Source: Arbacia lixula
Taxonomy: Eukaryota > Echinodermata > Echinoidea > Arbacioida > Arbaciidae
Length of the DNA: 64,000 bases
Direction: 5' to 3'
Assembly (NCBI GenBank): GCA_963669155.1
Contig: OZ022596.1
Location: forward strand, 5,348,823-5,412,822
Part shown: positions 23,701-35,729 of the stretch, piece after piece
Position numbering within the stretch: position 1 is the first letter of the stretch
Layout: every line of letters begins with the position of its first letter
The notes under the pieces: generated by a model
Seen by the model: the letters and a program-made list of their open reading frames with translations, nothing else
Told to the model about the DNA's origin: nothing
The model's database searches: none
Translations under genes and position numbers: made by a program

Positions 23701-24065
23701 AAAATAGCCCGATGATACATCGAAAGCAAAAAGACAGCGAGCATCCCCCCGTCGTTCATTTCGTATTCGTGCCCGCGGCCGTCGAAGGAACACCTGCCTG
23801 AACTCGGCGGTAATCGCCGGATTCGAAATTCACGAACGAGTACGGGCAGGCGTATGTAGATTCCCCCCTGCTCCCCCTCCCCCCGGTACCTCGCTTGAGC
23901 TTCTCCCTAGCTCCGGGGGGTACACGGAGCAATATTAGCTGCACGTGGGCGCTATTATTTTGTCAATCTTCCGGCAGGATGTTTCTTAATCTCACTCCGG
24001 TTGGAATCAGGCTCGATTCTTAATCGCAGTGATCTGCTCAGCCAATTGCAATGAAATTTTCTTTT
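23701..24065. promoter_or_regulatory. Candidate cis-regulatory module, CpG-rich
   Basis: Complex sequence rich in CG dinucleotides. It has CACCTGCC and GCACGTGGGC E-boxes, GCAGGATGTTT (Ets-like), TTCTTAATCTCAC, GATTCTTAATCGC and CCAATTGCAATG. It stands out from the surrounding AT-rich DNA. Function is inferred. Confidence 0.35.
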
Positions 24066-24940
24066 ACATTGGACAAAATTCAATTAAATATAAATTTGTA
24101 TAATGCAAATCATCCTATTGATATTTGTTAAGGACATATAAACTATCTATCACTGCAGGTAGATGTAAATAATTTGCCATTAAATCATGTTTTACAAAAC
24201 TGAATCCAACTTTTGTTTTAATCACATAGTTTTAAAATATCCTACCAAGAGCCATTATGACTGTAACACATATCTTGGTGGAGGTAACTTACCCAATTAT
24301 AGCATTTTATAATTAATTTGACAATGCAATAAGCCTATGAAATAAGATATACATACATGCCAAAATAAAACATTACATATTACAGTGAGAATGCAGGTAA
24401 ATTAATTGAATTCAGTTAAATCTTAGTTTAGTTTAGAATACTTCTGTATTGTATATGGAATGCCAATACACTGTTTACAAGTTGTTAGATTATATGTAGG
24501 CTATGGAGTGCAAACTGTTCTTATTAATGCACAACTTGGTCTGGTGACACAGACTACTAAAACCCACCTTTTCTCTACCCCCCTCATGCTAAGGGAAGAA
24601 AGAAGAAATATGACATAGTCTTAAGTGTCCAGACTCAGTTTTGGCAGCAGCAGTATCATACAGCCTAGAATCAAGGCTATATGTGCAATGTAGCAACCCA
24701 TAACAGATGGATGTTACTCAGTGACATAATTAAGACATCATTAAATACAGTACAGACCAATTGATATTGATGGTTTTGATATATCTCATAAAGAATTTGG
24801 TACCTTTCTTCCAATGGTGCACTGCAAGTTTTAAACTGTGTTACAGCTGTACTGTATGGTAAATGTAAAACTGTACATATAGCTTGGCTTGCAGTGTATT
24901 GGGTAGTGGCCCTAGCTTCAACAGGGTACTAGCTATATGC
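24066..24940. other. AT-rich intron DNA, nothing recognised
   Basis: No coding frame and no clear repeat structure. Confidence 0.4.
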
Positions 24941-24941
24941 C

Positions 24942-24942
24942 C

Positions 24943-25003
<61 letters not shown>

Positions 25004-25137
25004 GGGGGAGGGAGAGGGAGAGAAACAGAGGAATAGGTGGAGAGGGAGAAGGAGAGAGATATATATATAAAGAGAGAGAGGGGGAGGGTGTTTGAGGGAG
25101 AGGTGGGCAGAGAGAGAGAGAAGCGGAGTAGGATGAA

Positions 25138-25177
<40 letters not shown>

Positions 25178-25235
25178 GAGGGGTGTTTCGAGGGAGAAAG
25201 GGAGAAGGGGGAAGGGGACAGAAAAAAGAGAAAAT
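24942..25235. repeat. Polypurine tract with perfect (GA)n segments
   Basis: GA repeats at 24948-25000 and about 25140-25172, linked by GA-rich DNA and one ATATATATA segment. Confidence 0.9.
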
Positions 25236-25420
25236 AAGCCGCACGTGGCTTATGTTTGCCTCCGTCCACAGCCAAGCTTTCACGCCGCTAGCCGGCCACT
25301 CAGTATTTACTCACGGGGTCTTCCGTTTATTCAGCACGTTGAAATGCGAGCGACTTTCTCCATTCAGCTCTCTGTCTCGTCTGTCTGTCTGTCTGTCTGT
25401 CTATCTATGGTCTCTGTTTC
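25236..25420. promoter_or_regulatory. Complex CpG-containing island beside a purine tract
   Basis: GCCGCACGTGGCTTATGTTT, CACGCCGCTAGCCGGCCACT and a (CTGT)n stretch at 25380-25404. Its sharp boundary with the (GA)n tract resembles other islands in the intron. Confidence 0.25.
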
Positions 25421-25739
25421 TCACTACATCTCTTGATTCATCTTTGTTGTGTGTTTTTTCATGTAGTTTGGTAGTTACAGCTGAAGTACAATGCTGATTG
25501 AATTCATCTTCTGCACTATCTTGCAGCAATTCCCCTGTTCTTTCTCCATCCATTTTCTTCTGTTCCTCCTTCATAATATCCTTTTTCTTGCTTTAATTTG
25601 GTCCTAATTCGTTTTATTTTCTTTTCCTTCTCTTCCTGCTCTTAATTATAATAATTAACAGCATTTATATAGCGCGTATCACAAAGAATATCTCTAAGAT
25701 GCTCTTGTATCTGCTCCCTATCCTCCCTACTCCTCCCTT

Positions 25740-25892
25740 CTCCTTTACTCTCCTTCTTTTTCCTCCCTCATCAATGTTACTGTTCTATCTCCCTTCCATA
25801 TCCCCCCTCTCTCTCTCTATTCCATTTTTGTGACCTGTCTTTAACCCCCTCCCCTCTTTCTCTCCCTCCCCCCTTCTCTCGCCCTCTCCCCC

Positions 25893-25935
<43 letters not shown>

Positions 25936-26035
25936 CCTCTCTCCCTCATCTTTCTGCCCTCTTTCTCTTTGTCTCATTATCTTTCTCTCTCTCCTTCTCT
26001 CTCCTACCACTTGATCTTATCCCCCTTCTCTAAGG
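25740..26035. repeat. Polypyrimidine tract with C16 run
   Basis: CT-rich; 16 consecutive C at 25888-25903 followed by (CT)n. Confidence 0.9.
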
Positions 26036-27544
26036 TGTTAAACACCCTCCTACCACCCTCCTTTTAACCTTCTCCACATGACAAGCCTGTTTTCCTAGCG
26101 GATAAAGCACATTGCCCTCTTATTCTCTATCTTCATTCAACCGTGAGGCGATACACTACTTGTTTAACACACTGTCTAACAGCATACATTATGTATGACA
26201 CCCTGTCTCTCTGTCTCTCTCTCTCTCTATTCTGAAATTGTCAATGCAGTACATGTACGGTATATACACAATCTGGGTATGTGTAACAATTATAACACAA
26301 CCCATCTCTTCCTTTCTTTCTCTTTCTCTCAAGTTTAGAATTGTCCATGCAGTACATGTGCAGTCATTACGTGTTCTACACTCGCTGCACAAGCAGGGGT
26401 AGAACATGATATAACTCCTTAATAGAAACTGACAGACAAATTAATTGTAAATTGTCATACCATTCAGTAAACACTACAATGAGGCCATGGGAAGAACATG
26501 TGTTGTATTCACATGAATGTGACTCCCAACAAAATGCCACTTCACAGAATCAGACAATAATGAAATACGTGAGTGAGAGAGAGGGGGATTATTTTGTCTT
26601 TTTATGGTCTGTTGCATTGAATGGGTGTTTACCCACAGTAAGTGTGTGACATAGATTCGTGAACCTGTTCAAGCATTTTTTGGATTTGGGGATACCCCGT
26701 AATTTGTTCCTCAGAAATACATACAGATAAACCAGAGGTCGATTTCCCAGAGACGGTAATCACTGAATGCGATCAATTGCAATGAAATGCAATCAGATAT
26801 GTGTATTTGCACATGTTGTTTACAGTCACTGATTGCAACCAATCACAGTTATCTAGTAAGTTGATCTCAGGCCATACTGTATTATCATGTTTACAGAGCT
26901 ACCAACATTGAAATTCAACAATCAGGAATATTCAGGGAAATTTCGTCAGAAATCAGGGAGATGTCTATAAAATGCATACAACCTAATGACAATAATATAT
27001 CACTAATCAGGGAGATTGGGTGATGTGATGAAATCCAATGCAGTAATATTGTTCTATTTTCAGGGAGTCTTCTGCAAAATCAGTTAGACTTGGCAGCACT
27101 GTTTTTATCTTGATGCCATAACTGAGTAAGTCTATGTGATACACATCTGTATAATTTCAATGATTAACCATGAAAAACATTGAAAACATCATTAATAAAG
27201 TAATACTATGGAGGGCAAAACAATGATAAAAGTCTTAGAATACCATAAAGATGTTTGAAATAATCTAAAGTTTCCTCTAATCATTAGAGTTAAGTTCCCT
27301 TATGGGCCTATCATTCAAATGAAAAATCATGAAACACATTTAGAACATCATTAATAAATTAGAAGAGGGGGAACATTATCAAATGAATAAATATTTATAA
27401 ATTAAGGCTTCTCTGAAGCATTGTACTTGTGTATAGGTCCATTGTGTATATATCTTGATGTGATCCATCAACATCCACATCCTAAGAGTATCACTTAAAT
27501 TTTCCTGGCATTTTACTTATGTAGTTCCTTCTGTACATATCTTT
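26036..27544. other. Intron DNA with small direct repeats, no gene recognised
   Basis: ATTGTCAATGCAGTACATGT at about 26237 recurs as ATTGTCCATGCAGTACATGT at about 26340, each preceded by CT-rich DNA. AATCAGGGAGAT-like motifs recur between 26920 and 27080. A unit with CATGAAAAACATTGAAAACA-TCATTAATAAA recurs near 27170 and 27330. Confidence 0.5.
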
Positions 27545-27612
27545 ATAAACACCCCCACACCTCACCCCCACCCACCAACAGCCACCCCCACCCCCACCCC
27601 CACCCCCTCCAC
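27545..27612. repeat. C-rich (CCCCA)n-like repeat
   Basis: ACCCCCACCCCCACCCCCAC-type sequence. On the minus strand it is a G-rich run pattern of the kind able to form quadruplexes. Confidence 0.8.
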
Positions 27613-27639
27613 CAACAATTTGAAAAGAAATTTAATTTC

Positions 27640-27850
27640 TTTGTTTTCCCCATGCTACCACGGACTGGTATCTCTTGAGTGAGAGGGCCGTGGATATTAA
27701 ATATCATCTGTAGAGTCCGCTTTTACACCCGGCATGCCAGGGCCGGCCAAGCAGCTAGGGCTTAAATTAAAAACGTCTACAGTACGCGAATCCAGCCAAT
27801 GGAGTGATGTGTTTTTACAAGAAATTGTTAATTTCATCTTTGGTTACCCC
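27640..27850. promoter_or_regulatory. Candidate regulatory island
   Basis: Complex DNA with the palindrome GATATTAAATATC, GGGCCGGCC, GCTTAAATTAAAAACG and CCAATGG, directly before a long purine tract. Motif-only evidence. Confidence 0.25.
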
Positions 27851-27875
27851 CACAACGAACAAAGCTCCTTTTTTA

Positions 27876-27995
27876 AGAAGGGAGGGAGGCCGGGATGAGA
27901 GAGGGGATATGGTGGAGAGTGGAGAGATGTGGTGGGAGAGAGAGGGAGGGAGAGAGAAGAGAAGGAGAGACAAATTAAGAGAGACAGACAGAGAC

Positions 27996-28044
<49 letters not shown>

Positions 28045-28453
28045 AGAGAGAGACGGAAAGAGGTCATGAAAGGGAAATAAGAAGAATGAGACAGGGCACA
28101 AAGCAGAAAAAAAGGAAAGAAAGAAGGAAAGAATGATCAGAACGCTGAAAGAGAAGGAGAAAGAGAGAGAAAATGGCAAAATGGAAAGAGGGAGGGAGAA
28201 TGAGGAGAGAGTTAAGGAAGGAACAGAGAAAGTGATGAATAGAGAGGGTTCAATAAAAGGAGAGAGAAGGAAAAGGAGAGGAGAAAGATGAATGTATGGA
28301 GTGAGAGAAAAGGAGTGAAAGCAAAAGAGAAAGAAAAGGGAGGGGTAGAGACAGAGAGTGAAAGAAGGAAGAGAAGAGAGGAAGAAATGAGAAAGATAAA
28401 CAGAGTTAGAGAAAGAGTGAAAGCGTACATGAAAGAGAGAGATATGTATTGAG

Positions 28454-28494
<41 letters not shown>

Positions 28495-28515
28495 GATAGG
28501 GAGAGAAAGGAAGGA
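27876..28515. repeat. Polypurine tract, about 640 bp
   Basis: GA-rich throughout; perfect (GA)n at about 28003-28034 and 28458-28483. The 227-residue Ser/Phe/Leu frame opposite it is an artefact. Confidence 0.9.
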
Positions 28516-28544
28516 AAAAAAGAGCATGTCAAAAAGGACATCTC

Positions 28545-28660
28545 ACTACCAAGCCAGCCAGCTCACCGCCATAACCAAGGAGAGCGTTCGGAACTTAATG
28601 AATGTTAATTGTTTGCAATAGGAGACTTTGGAGGGCATTTAATTAAAGATCCCCCATCTT
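28545..28660. promoter_or_regulatory. Short complex island between opposite-polarity purine and pyrimidine tracts
   Basis: CACCGCCATAACCAAGG, GGAACTTAATGAATGTTAAT-TGTTTGC (HNF1/Fox-like) and CATTTAATTAAAGATC lie between a purine tract on the left and a pyrimidine tract on the right. Candidate regulatory sequence. Confidence 0.3.
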
Positions 28661-28898
28661 TTCTTCCGTTCCCCCCCTCTCTCTCTGCCTTCTTTCTCTT
28701 CCCCACTTACTCCCCCCCCCCCCCACCTCTCTTCTCTATGTCTCTCTTTTCACTATTTCTCTCTATTCCTATTTCTTTTTCTTCATCTCCGCTCTTCCTA
28801 TCTCCATTCTTAATTCACTTCTCTAAACCTCTGTTTGTCTATATCTCCCCCTTCTCTCTCTCTTTCTCTGTCTGTCTCTCTCTCTCTCTCCCTCTCTT

Positions 28899-28961
<63 letters not shown>

Positions 28962-29165
28962 GTACCTGCTTTCTACCTTTCTTTATCTCCCTCCCTCTCA
29001 GTTTCTCTATCTCTTCCTATCTACCCCTTTCCCCTATTTCTCCCTCTCTCCCTCTGTACATATCTACCTACATCTCTCGCTCTCTCTCTCTCTCTATCCT
29101 TCTCCTCCTTCTCTCTCCTCCTCTCTCTCCCCCTCTCTCCTCTCTCCCACCCCAATACCCCTGTC
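28661..29165. repeat. Polypyrimidine tract with long (CT)n
   Basis: Perfect (CT)n at about 28910-28960 inside CT-rich DNA. The 229-residue open frame is not a gene. Confidence 0.9.
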
Positions 29166-29400
29166 CGTGCATATACCGGTATGCCTAGTCCCACACACTG
29201 TCTCTTCAGCTGGGCTTATTGTACACTGTTGGTCGAGGCAGGTGCATAGTTATTATCTCGGGCACAATGGGGATCCCCAACGCTGGGTCTCCCTTTAGAA
29301 ATCGCGGTGTGGGGCTTCCTAGGTTTAACTTCCTGGGGATTTTCATTGAAATTTGTAATCTTGTTACCCATGTCTTATTACGAGGGGGTGGTGGAAAGGG
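29166..29400. promoter_or_regulatory. Complex island after a pyrimidine tract
   Basis: Contains GGGCACAATGGGG (Sox-like), GGGTCTCCCTTTAGAAATCG and TTTTCATTGAAATTTG, and ends in a G run (29399-29410). It resembles no known protein in any frame. Candidate regulatory DNA. Confidence 0.25.
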
Positions 29401-30825
29401 GGGGGGGGGGCATCGAGGGAGGTCCACTGTAATACAGAGCCTGCAACGTTGTTAAACTGTTCTGTGTACAAAGTATTAAACCAAGTACTATTACCATCTT
29501 GGTGCTAGCTGGACTTATGCTATTACCAATATGTACTACTAGGTGTACTACTTCTTTCATCTACTCATCATTCTTCTTTGTTTGTCTCCTGTGATTGCCA
29601 CATCTACCATTAGGGGTCTTACTACTGCTACTACATCTTCTCCTCAATCTTCTTCTGATAATATTCCTGCTTCTACTGCTGCTATCACCACAACTTTTTA
29701 TATCATATATTTTTATATTATATTATGTCTTATATTATATTATTATAGTACAGTGTGTATCTTGATATCATATTTCATATTATAGTCTATTATAGTACAC
29801 TTTATATTATATTTTTATCATATTCTTTATATTATTACTTTTAATATTACTGATACCACGCCCTTTCCTTCACTTCTACTACCCTTACTATGTTAACTTA
29901 TATCACATTGATTATTGTACTTCACAGAAAAAAGTTTGATTTGTATTTGACTATGTTCTAACATTTTTCCATATTAATTTTTAACATTGGTGAGGTATTT
30001 CTGTCTTTGCATAAGGTGTTTTCCATATCCTACTTTATCACTGACATCTAATGTTTTCTATGGCAATCTTCTTGCCATTTATTTTCCCCATCAAAATTAC
30101 TCAATTTGAAGAAAGAAATGAGTCAGTTTCCATTGTTGTTCATTCCATTTCACAATTCTACTATAACACACACATGCACATTTCATATTCATACTCGACA
30201 TAACTTCAAGTGCTATGGGAACATGCTGCTCTTTAGGACATAACATTTCATTTCCCAGTTACATACTGCATTACAGAATCATTTACAAAGAACATTATAT
30301 TCAAATGCTTAGAATTATTTGTTATGTACAATGATAGGTCACAATGAGCCATCTCAGTGGAAGTCATTTTGACACCTTTCCTGTACAATTGCCTTCTACA
30401 CTAGGACCAGTTATCAAGAATTCAACTTGCGCTTTCATGTAAGTTGTACAAAGAAAAAATATATATTCCCACATTTTAAGCAAGTACATCAGCAGTAGTA
30501 AAGGAGTCACCTCTCTACTTAACCCATTGTGAACCAAACAAATGTCAATATGTTACTTTTGGCAATATATATATATGTTTATCATTGGTAGATGTAGACT
30601 TAAAAACTTGAAAAAGCAGCCACTGTGCTATTCAATTTTGCATTTGAAAACCATACTTTCCTGCCCAATTTGGTGACAGCATCTATCATGAAAAATTTAT
30701 AGACCTTTCCCTTATTAAATACAACAAAAACACAGCATGCACGTTACTGTTCTCCACCCACAACACACATACACATACACACGCACACACCACAGAAACT
30801 TATTAATTATAGACAGAATCTTCCC
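29401..30825. other. AT-rich intron DNA, no gene recognised
   Basis: ATATTATATTATGTCTTATA-like simple sequence at about 29695-29850. TTAACCCATTGTGAACCAAA near 30523 is a TTAA-family end. Confidence 0.45.
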
Positions 30826-31050
30826 TCATGTTGGTACAGAAATACTTGTCCGTGTTGCGTGGCCTTACAATTAACAGCCACGCTCGTTTTCTCCCCCCTT
30901 GTTTTTTTTCCCCGTTTCATTCAAAAGCGTCCGTGGCAAACTGGGACAAAAGGGTAAGGTCACTAGAACTATGCTTCGGTGGAAAACAATTACAAAGGGC
31001 ATTAAAAATGTAAAAGGGACAATTATATCGTCATTTGGTAATTAATAACC
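30826..31050. promoter_or_regulatory. Candidate cis-regulatory module
   Basis: TACAATTAACAGCCACGC, AAGGTCACTAG (nuclear-receptor half-site), ACAATTACAAAGGGC (Sox/homeodomain-like) and GGTAATTAATAACC within complex sequence. The motif cluster is the only evidence. Confidence 0.3.
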
Positions 31051-31554
31051 ATAAATAGGGGGAATGGAGAGAGCAAGGGAGAGCAAGGGGAAGAGATACT
31101 AGTCTCTTATCAGACTTTAAATGGAGGTATATCATGGATTATTTAATTGAACTGGATGAAATATTTACTGATGTTCTTTTCTCACTGGTCAATTTCCCTA
31201 ATGGATTGCAATAGAAACAACTTAATATGGTAGGTATTGTGCATTTTTAATAAGATAGAGTTTATTTCAAAAAATGATCGAAAGGGAGCACCATAGTAAC
31301 CACCATAATGACTCTCCTCAAAAATATAAAAAAAAGAAAGAAATGAGACTTTGACAAAGGCTAGCACACACCTCATAATGTTAGTTGACATGCAGAACAA
31401 TTAATGCCCATTATATTGTAAGCAGATTGTGTTAGTTGCCCTGACAACCAATAATTACTCTTCCAACATCTTCCAACACAACCCAGAACAAAGCAAGCTC
31501 TAACATTGGCATAAAATAGCAAGAAGCAGATGAACCTCAAACACTTTTTTAAAC

Positions 31555-31642
31555 ACCCCTCTCTCTCTCTCTCTCTCTCTTTCTCTCGTTCTCTCTCTCT
31601 CTCGTTCTCTCTCGCTCTCTCCTTCTCTTTTTTCCTTCTCTG

Positions 31643-31675
<33 letters not shown>

Positions 31676-31852
31676 ACTTTCTCTCTCTCTCTCTTTTTCT
31701 CTCTCTCTCTTGCTCTCTCTCTCCTTCTCTCCCTCTCTCCTTCTCTCTATCTCTCCTTCTCTCTATCTCTCCTTCTCTTTCTGCCCTTCTCTCTCTCTCC
31801 TTCTCTCTCTCTCTCCTTCTCTCTCTCCTTCTCTATCTCTCTCTTTGCCAAA
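31555..31852. repeat. Polypyrimidine tract, (CT)n/(CTCTTT)n
   Basis: CT-rich repeat that generates a Ser/Leu/Phe open frame of 116 residues. Confidence 0.9.
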
Positions 31853-33845
31853 CAAGTCAAGAACTACATATTGGACATGAATTAGTGGCCCCATGTAGGA
31901 AAATCCAATGAAAAAGATGATTTGGAGAAATGAATCAAGCATGCGGATTATAACTTTGAATGATTGGTCTGGAAGAAGGAGTAATGTACATCCAAATAAG
32001 GCTTAGAAATCATGTTATATCCCTGATACTTATCACTGAATCAGACTTTACAAGCCCTTGTTGAAAGAAGCTAGAAATATGAAACTATTATAAAAGTGTT
32101 TATGTCCATACAATTCTTGATTGATTACATTTGGTTCAACGTATGTCCCTTTTTGTCCCCTGTTCAGCAGTTTCTTGTATGATAGTAGTGATGATAAGAA
32201 TAATAATGACAGTAATGATCATGATAGTATTGTAAATAAATGATGCTGGAATATATGAATGTTAATAATGATATCAAAGATGAAATATATACATATTTCA
32301 AAGAAATTTTAGGCATAAACCCAGGTAGTAAGAATATGATGCTTCATCTTGAAAAAAAGATGTATTGATTTGTTATCAGAAAATGGATATGATTGAGTTG
32401 GATGCACATGTACAACTTCTTAGCAGACACACAAATAGACCATAGAAATGATGATATCATAGGATGGGATATATAAAACATATAGATGTTTGTTTGTCTG
32501 TTGTTTGGGTACTCACAAGGTTTCCTTTGACTGTTTACATTTCCAGAGATGGGAGAACCTATGGTTGGGAGAAGAACACATCAAATGAGCAGATTTTGAG
32601 CCAAATTGTCGAATCCCATTCTAAAAAACACAAGAATAGAACTTAATGGCGTGAAATATGAGGAAAATATTGATACATATACCCCAGAAAAAATGAGCTG
32701 ATTTTGAGGACGGTTGTTGAGATCCCCACTAAAAAGTCACAAAAATAGAACTTTATGGCATAAGACACATTGGGAATACAACCATTCTGTATACAAGCAT
32801 TAATATACACTATATTGTGTGATCCTATTTGTCAGGAGGTATTAAAACTCAGAGAAAAAACAAGTCTTTACCTGCAGAAAGGATCCTTATCATTACCAAT
32901 AGAACTCAAATTATCTCATGATACTTTCACAGGATGAAAAAAAAAAATTAAATTCTTAATAAATAAAGTCAAACTTGTATCCAAAGACCACTGTCTACCA
33001 GAATTTAAATGTATGTTCAAAACATACAACTTCATACAAATTCCAACAGAGCAGTTTGTATATTGCAACTGCACAAGTCTAAAAAGACCTCCTGTATATA
33101 AAGACCACCATGTAATTTTCCCTTTTGTAAAGGGTGACCTATATGGAGAGATGTTTTTGCATTTAACTTCTTCTCTGCAAGACTCCATACTACCCTATGG
33201 GAATGGTGTATATTATGCTTCAGTGGTGGCTGAGCAGTTAAGGAGTATTTCATCATGTATGTAATTACATGTACATAATACGTTGCTTGTCCCTACATCA
33301 GTTAACGACTAGCATGCGCCGTAAATAGTGCAGCGAAAGGTTTGGCTCATCGTGCACGCTCACCATCCTGACCTGGCGACAAGGTAAATGTGCTGGCTCA
33401 ATCCGCACTCCCCTATCACACAAATCCCAACCACTCTTTAATATTAAAGGGCGCAGCATCCATTCAGTCCTACAGTCATATGCAGCAATACACGTCTGTG
33501 TCAGTCAGTCTGAATGAAATGGTCTGAAATCAGAGACTACCCTGTATATATTTGAACATGCTTCCTGACAAAACCAGTGGCATGTGTATATACTAGTCTA
33601 GTCTTACAGACACTTGCATTGTACTTGTAGCTCAATTCAGTCCCTGTCTTCAGACTACTCCTAATGTGCACAGCTATATTACCACATGTGTATTTGATGA
33701 CATATTTGGTACCCTGGGGTACCCCCCCAAAAAAAATCGCCATTTTGTTGAATTATTCATATTATTTTATTTCTATTCATAAGTAATGCACACTAATCAC
33801 AGTGTTGCTGAATGGGTTATGTGTGAATCACTGACTCAGATACAC
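31853..33845. other. Intron DNA with a roughly 105-bp-spaced direct repeat, no gene recognised
   Basis: GAGCAGATTTTGAGCCAAAT..AAAACACAAGAATAGAACTT at about 32587-32655 recurs diverged at about 32693-32760. GTATATAAAGACCACCATG (33096) and TTGTATCCAAAGACCACTGT (32975) are diverged copies of the motif in the 34.3-kb hairpin. A box-A-like GTGGCTGAGCAGTTAAGG near 33225 has no matching box B. Confidence 0.5.
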
Positions 33846-34223
33846 TTAAAGGGAATATAGGCCTACTGTACTGGGAAGACAAAAAGGCCTTCAAAAGGAG
33901 ATCATGAGCAATCTTCTTGCCAATGGTCTCAAATTCATGTATTGTCCATTTTAGAAACTTGCTGAAAGTTATTTGCTCTCAAATGATCTACATTTGAAGG
34001 AATAAATTATTCAATCACAATTCCTCAAAATGTTTGGTAGACCAATTCAAGGATATGTGATTTGATCACTAATTACTCCAAATGTGGATCATTTGAGAGC
34101 AAATAACTTTCAGCAAGTTTCTAAAATGGACACTACGTGAATTTAAGACCATTGGCAAGAAGATTCCTCATGATCACCTTTTGAAGGCTTTGTAGTGTTC
34201 CCAGTACAGTATATTCCCTTTAA
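33846..34223. mobile_element. TTAA-flanked foldback (piggyBac-like MITE)
   Basis: Outer ends are TTAAAGGGAATATA and its inverse TATATTCCCTTTAA. The arms (about 33846-34005 and 34072-34223) are long, roughly 90 percent identical inverted copies sharing CCATTTTAGAAACTTGCTGA and AAGTTATTTGCTCTCAAATG, with a loop of about 70 bp. TTAA on both sides is the target-site signature of piggyBac-type elements. No transposase is present. A TTAA short-repeat end (TTAACCCTTTGTATGCCACA) abuts on the right. Confidence 0.8.
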
Positions 34224-34310
34224 CCCTTTGTATGCCACACAAACTGATGCTCTATGGGTTTGTTTGAATTTAAGCTGAAAAAATACACACAACACAAATA
34301 CAGGCAGTTC

Positions 34311-34374
34311 TACCTGTCTATAAAGACCACCTCGCCTGTTCATCCTGAGGTGGTCCCTATAGACAGGTTTGATA
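34311..34374. repeat. Short hairpin repeat with TATAAAGACCACC motif
   Basis: ACCTGTCTATAAAGACCACC and its near-perfect inverse AGGTGGTCCCTATAGACAGG are separated by a short loop. Similar half-sites lie at about 32975 and 33096. Confidence 0.75.
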
Positions 34375-34640
34375 GTTATTATATTGACTACCAAAACAAA
34401 ATACAAAGTCCCAAGTAGAGAGCATTTACATTTTAAATTATACATATAATGGTTTAGTTCTGTGGGCTCATTCTACACACAGTCGGAACACATGGGGCTG
34501 TTAAAATACTTTATTATATTGACTACCAAAACCAAATACAAAGTCCCAAAGAGAGAGCATTTACATTTTAAATTATAAATATAATGGTTTAGCTCTGTGG
34601 GCTCATTCTACACACGCATGGCTGTTAAAGTACTTCCTGG
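34375..34640. repeat. Tandem duplication, period 136 bp
   Basis: TTATTATATTGACTACCAAA at 34375 recurs at 34511, with matching AGAGCATTTACATTTTAAAT and GGGCTCATTCTACACAC segments. Confidence 0.9.
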
Positions 34641-34799
34641 TATTGCAATACATGTGTATTGGATCGGATAATGATGCGGCTCTTATACTGCAGAATTTCA
34701 GAGGTTGTACGGTTACTCAATGCGGAAAATGCATGTACAGTTCCTACATGACCATTTCAATGATATATGTGTACAGATAGTGAACAATTGTACTTAAAA

Positions 34800-35218
34800 C
34801 ACATTAGCCCCTTTTCTCGCTTCTTCTCCATGCTCTAGGCTTACACATTCCCCTCTTCTCACGCCCTCTCACCCTTTTTTCCCCCAACACTTCTCTTTTC
34901 CTTTCTCCGTCTGTCTATCCTTACACAAATCCACTCTCCTACCTTTCCATACCTCCACCAAACCTTTCTTGCTCCTTATCTATATCCTCTTATTTTTTTT
35001 CTCTCCCTTTTTCTCACCCCTTCTCTCCTACCCTACTCTCTCTCGTCCATCTCACCCATTTCTCCAACTCTTCATCCCTCTAACTCTCTATCCTCCTTCC
35101 AATCCCCGCTCTCTCTTCTTCCTCTCACCCCTTCTCTGCAACTATCCATCCCTCATTCTCTATCCTCTCTCCCCACACCCTCTCTCAACATCCTCCTCCT
35201 CCTCCTCAGCAAAGCCCA
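34800..35218. repeat. Pyrimidine-rich tract
   Basis: C/T-rich low-complexity DNA; open frames are compositional. Confidence 0.8.
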
Positions 35219-35269
35219 ACTGCACAAACGTGAATGAATGAAAGGGGGAACGAAGGAAAATAGATGATA

Positions 35270-35520
35270 ATAATTGAGGTCACGCCTTCACTGGAGAGGT
35301 AAACAGAGAGTCCCTAAACGCCGTCCGCGCAAAATTAGCGTGTTTTGCGCTTCCACATGCACTGTACACACAGGAGTGTGGACGAAACGAGCGCGAGAGG
35401 AATTTACGACGGGTAAATTCTCTCCAGGAATCGGTGTATACATGCATCTGCATGGGCATGTGCCAGTCAATGGCCATTTTCATACTACATTTAGGAATGA
35501 CTAACAGTGGGATACGGGAG
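35270..35520. promoter_or_regulatory. CpG-rich complex island
   Basis: AAACGCCGTCCGCGCAAAAT, GCGTGTTTTGCGC and GGAATTTACGACGGG. It follows a pyrimidine tract. Frames on both strands lack family resemblance. Confidence 0.3.
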
Positions 35521-35729
35521 ATAATGGAATGCAGGATGGAAGAGGAACAATGTTGTCGTGTGGAAGATTAGAGCATATTTTTTTAACAGAAAAACCTGTT
35601 TTGATTAAAAAAATGCATGAATCTATTCAATGTATCTATCAGCCTATAAAAATCTCTTATTTACTCTTTATGCTCTGTTATAGAACTGCTATTTTTATAT
35701 TGCAGAAAGAGATCTATATCCACAGAACC

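Noticed and set aside
33225-33300. tRNA-like box A (GTGGCTGAGCAGTTAAGG)
   Set aside because: No box B (GGTTCRANNCC-type) at the right distance and no cloverleaf pairing visible.
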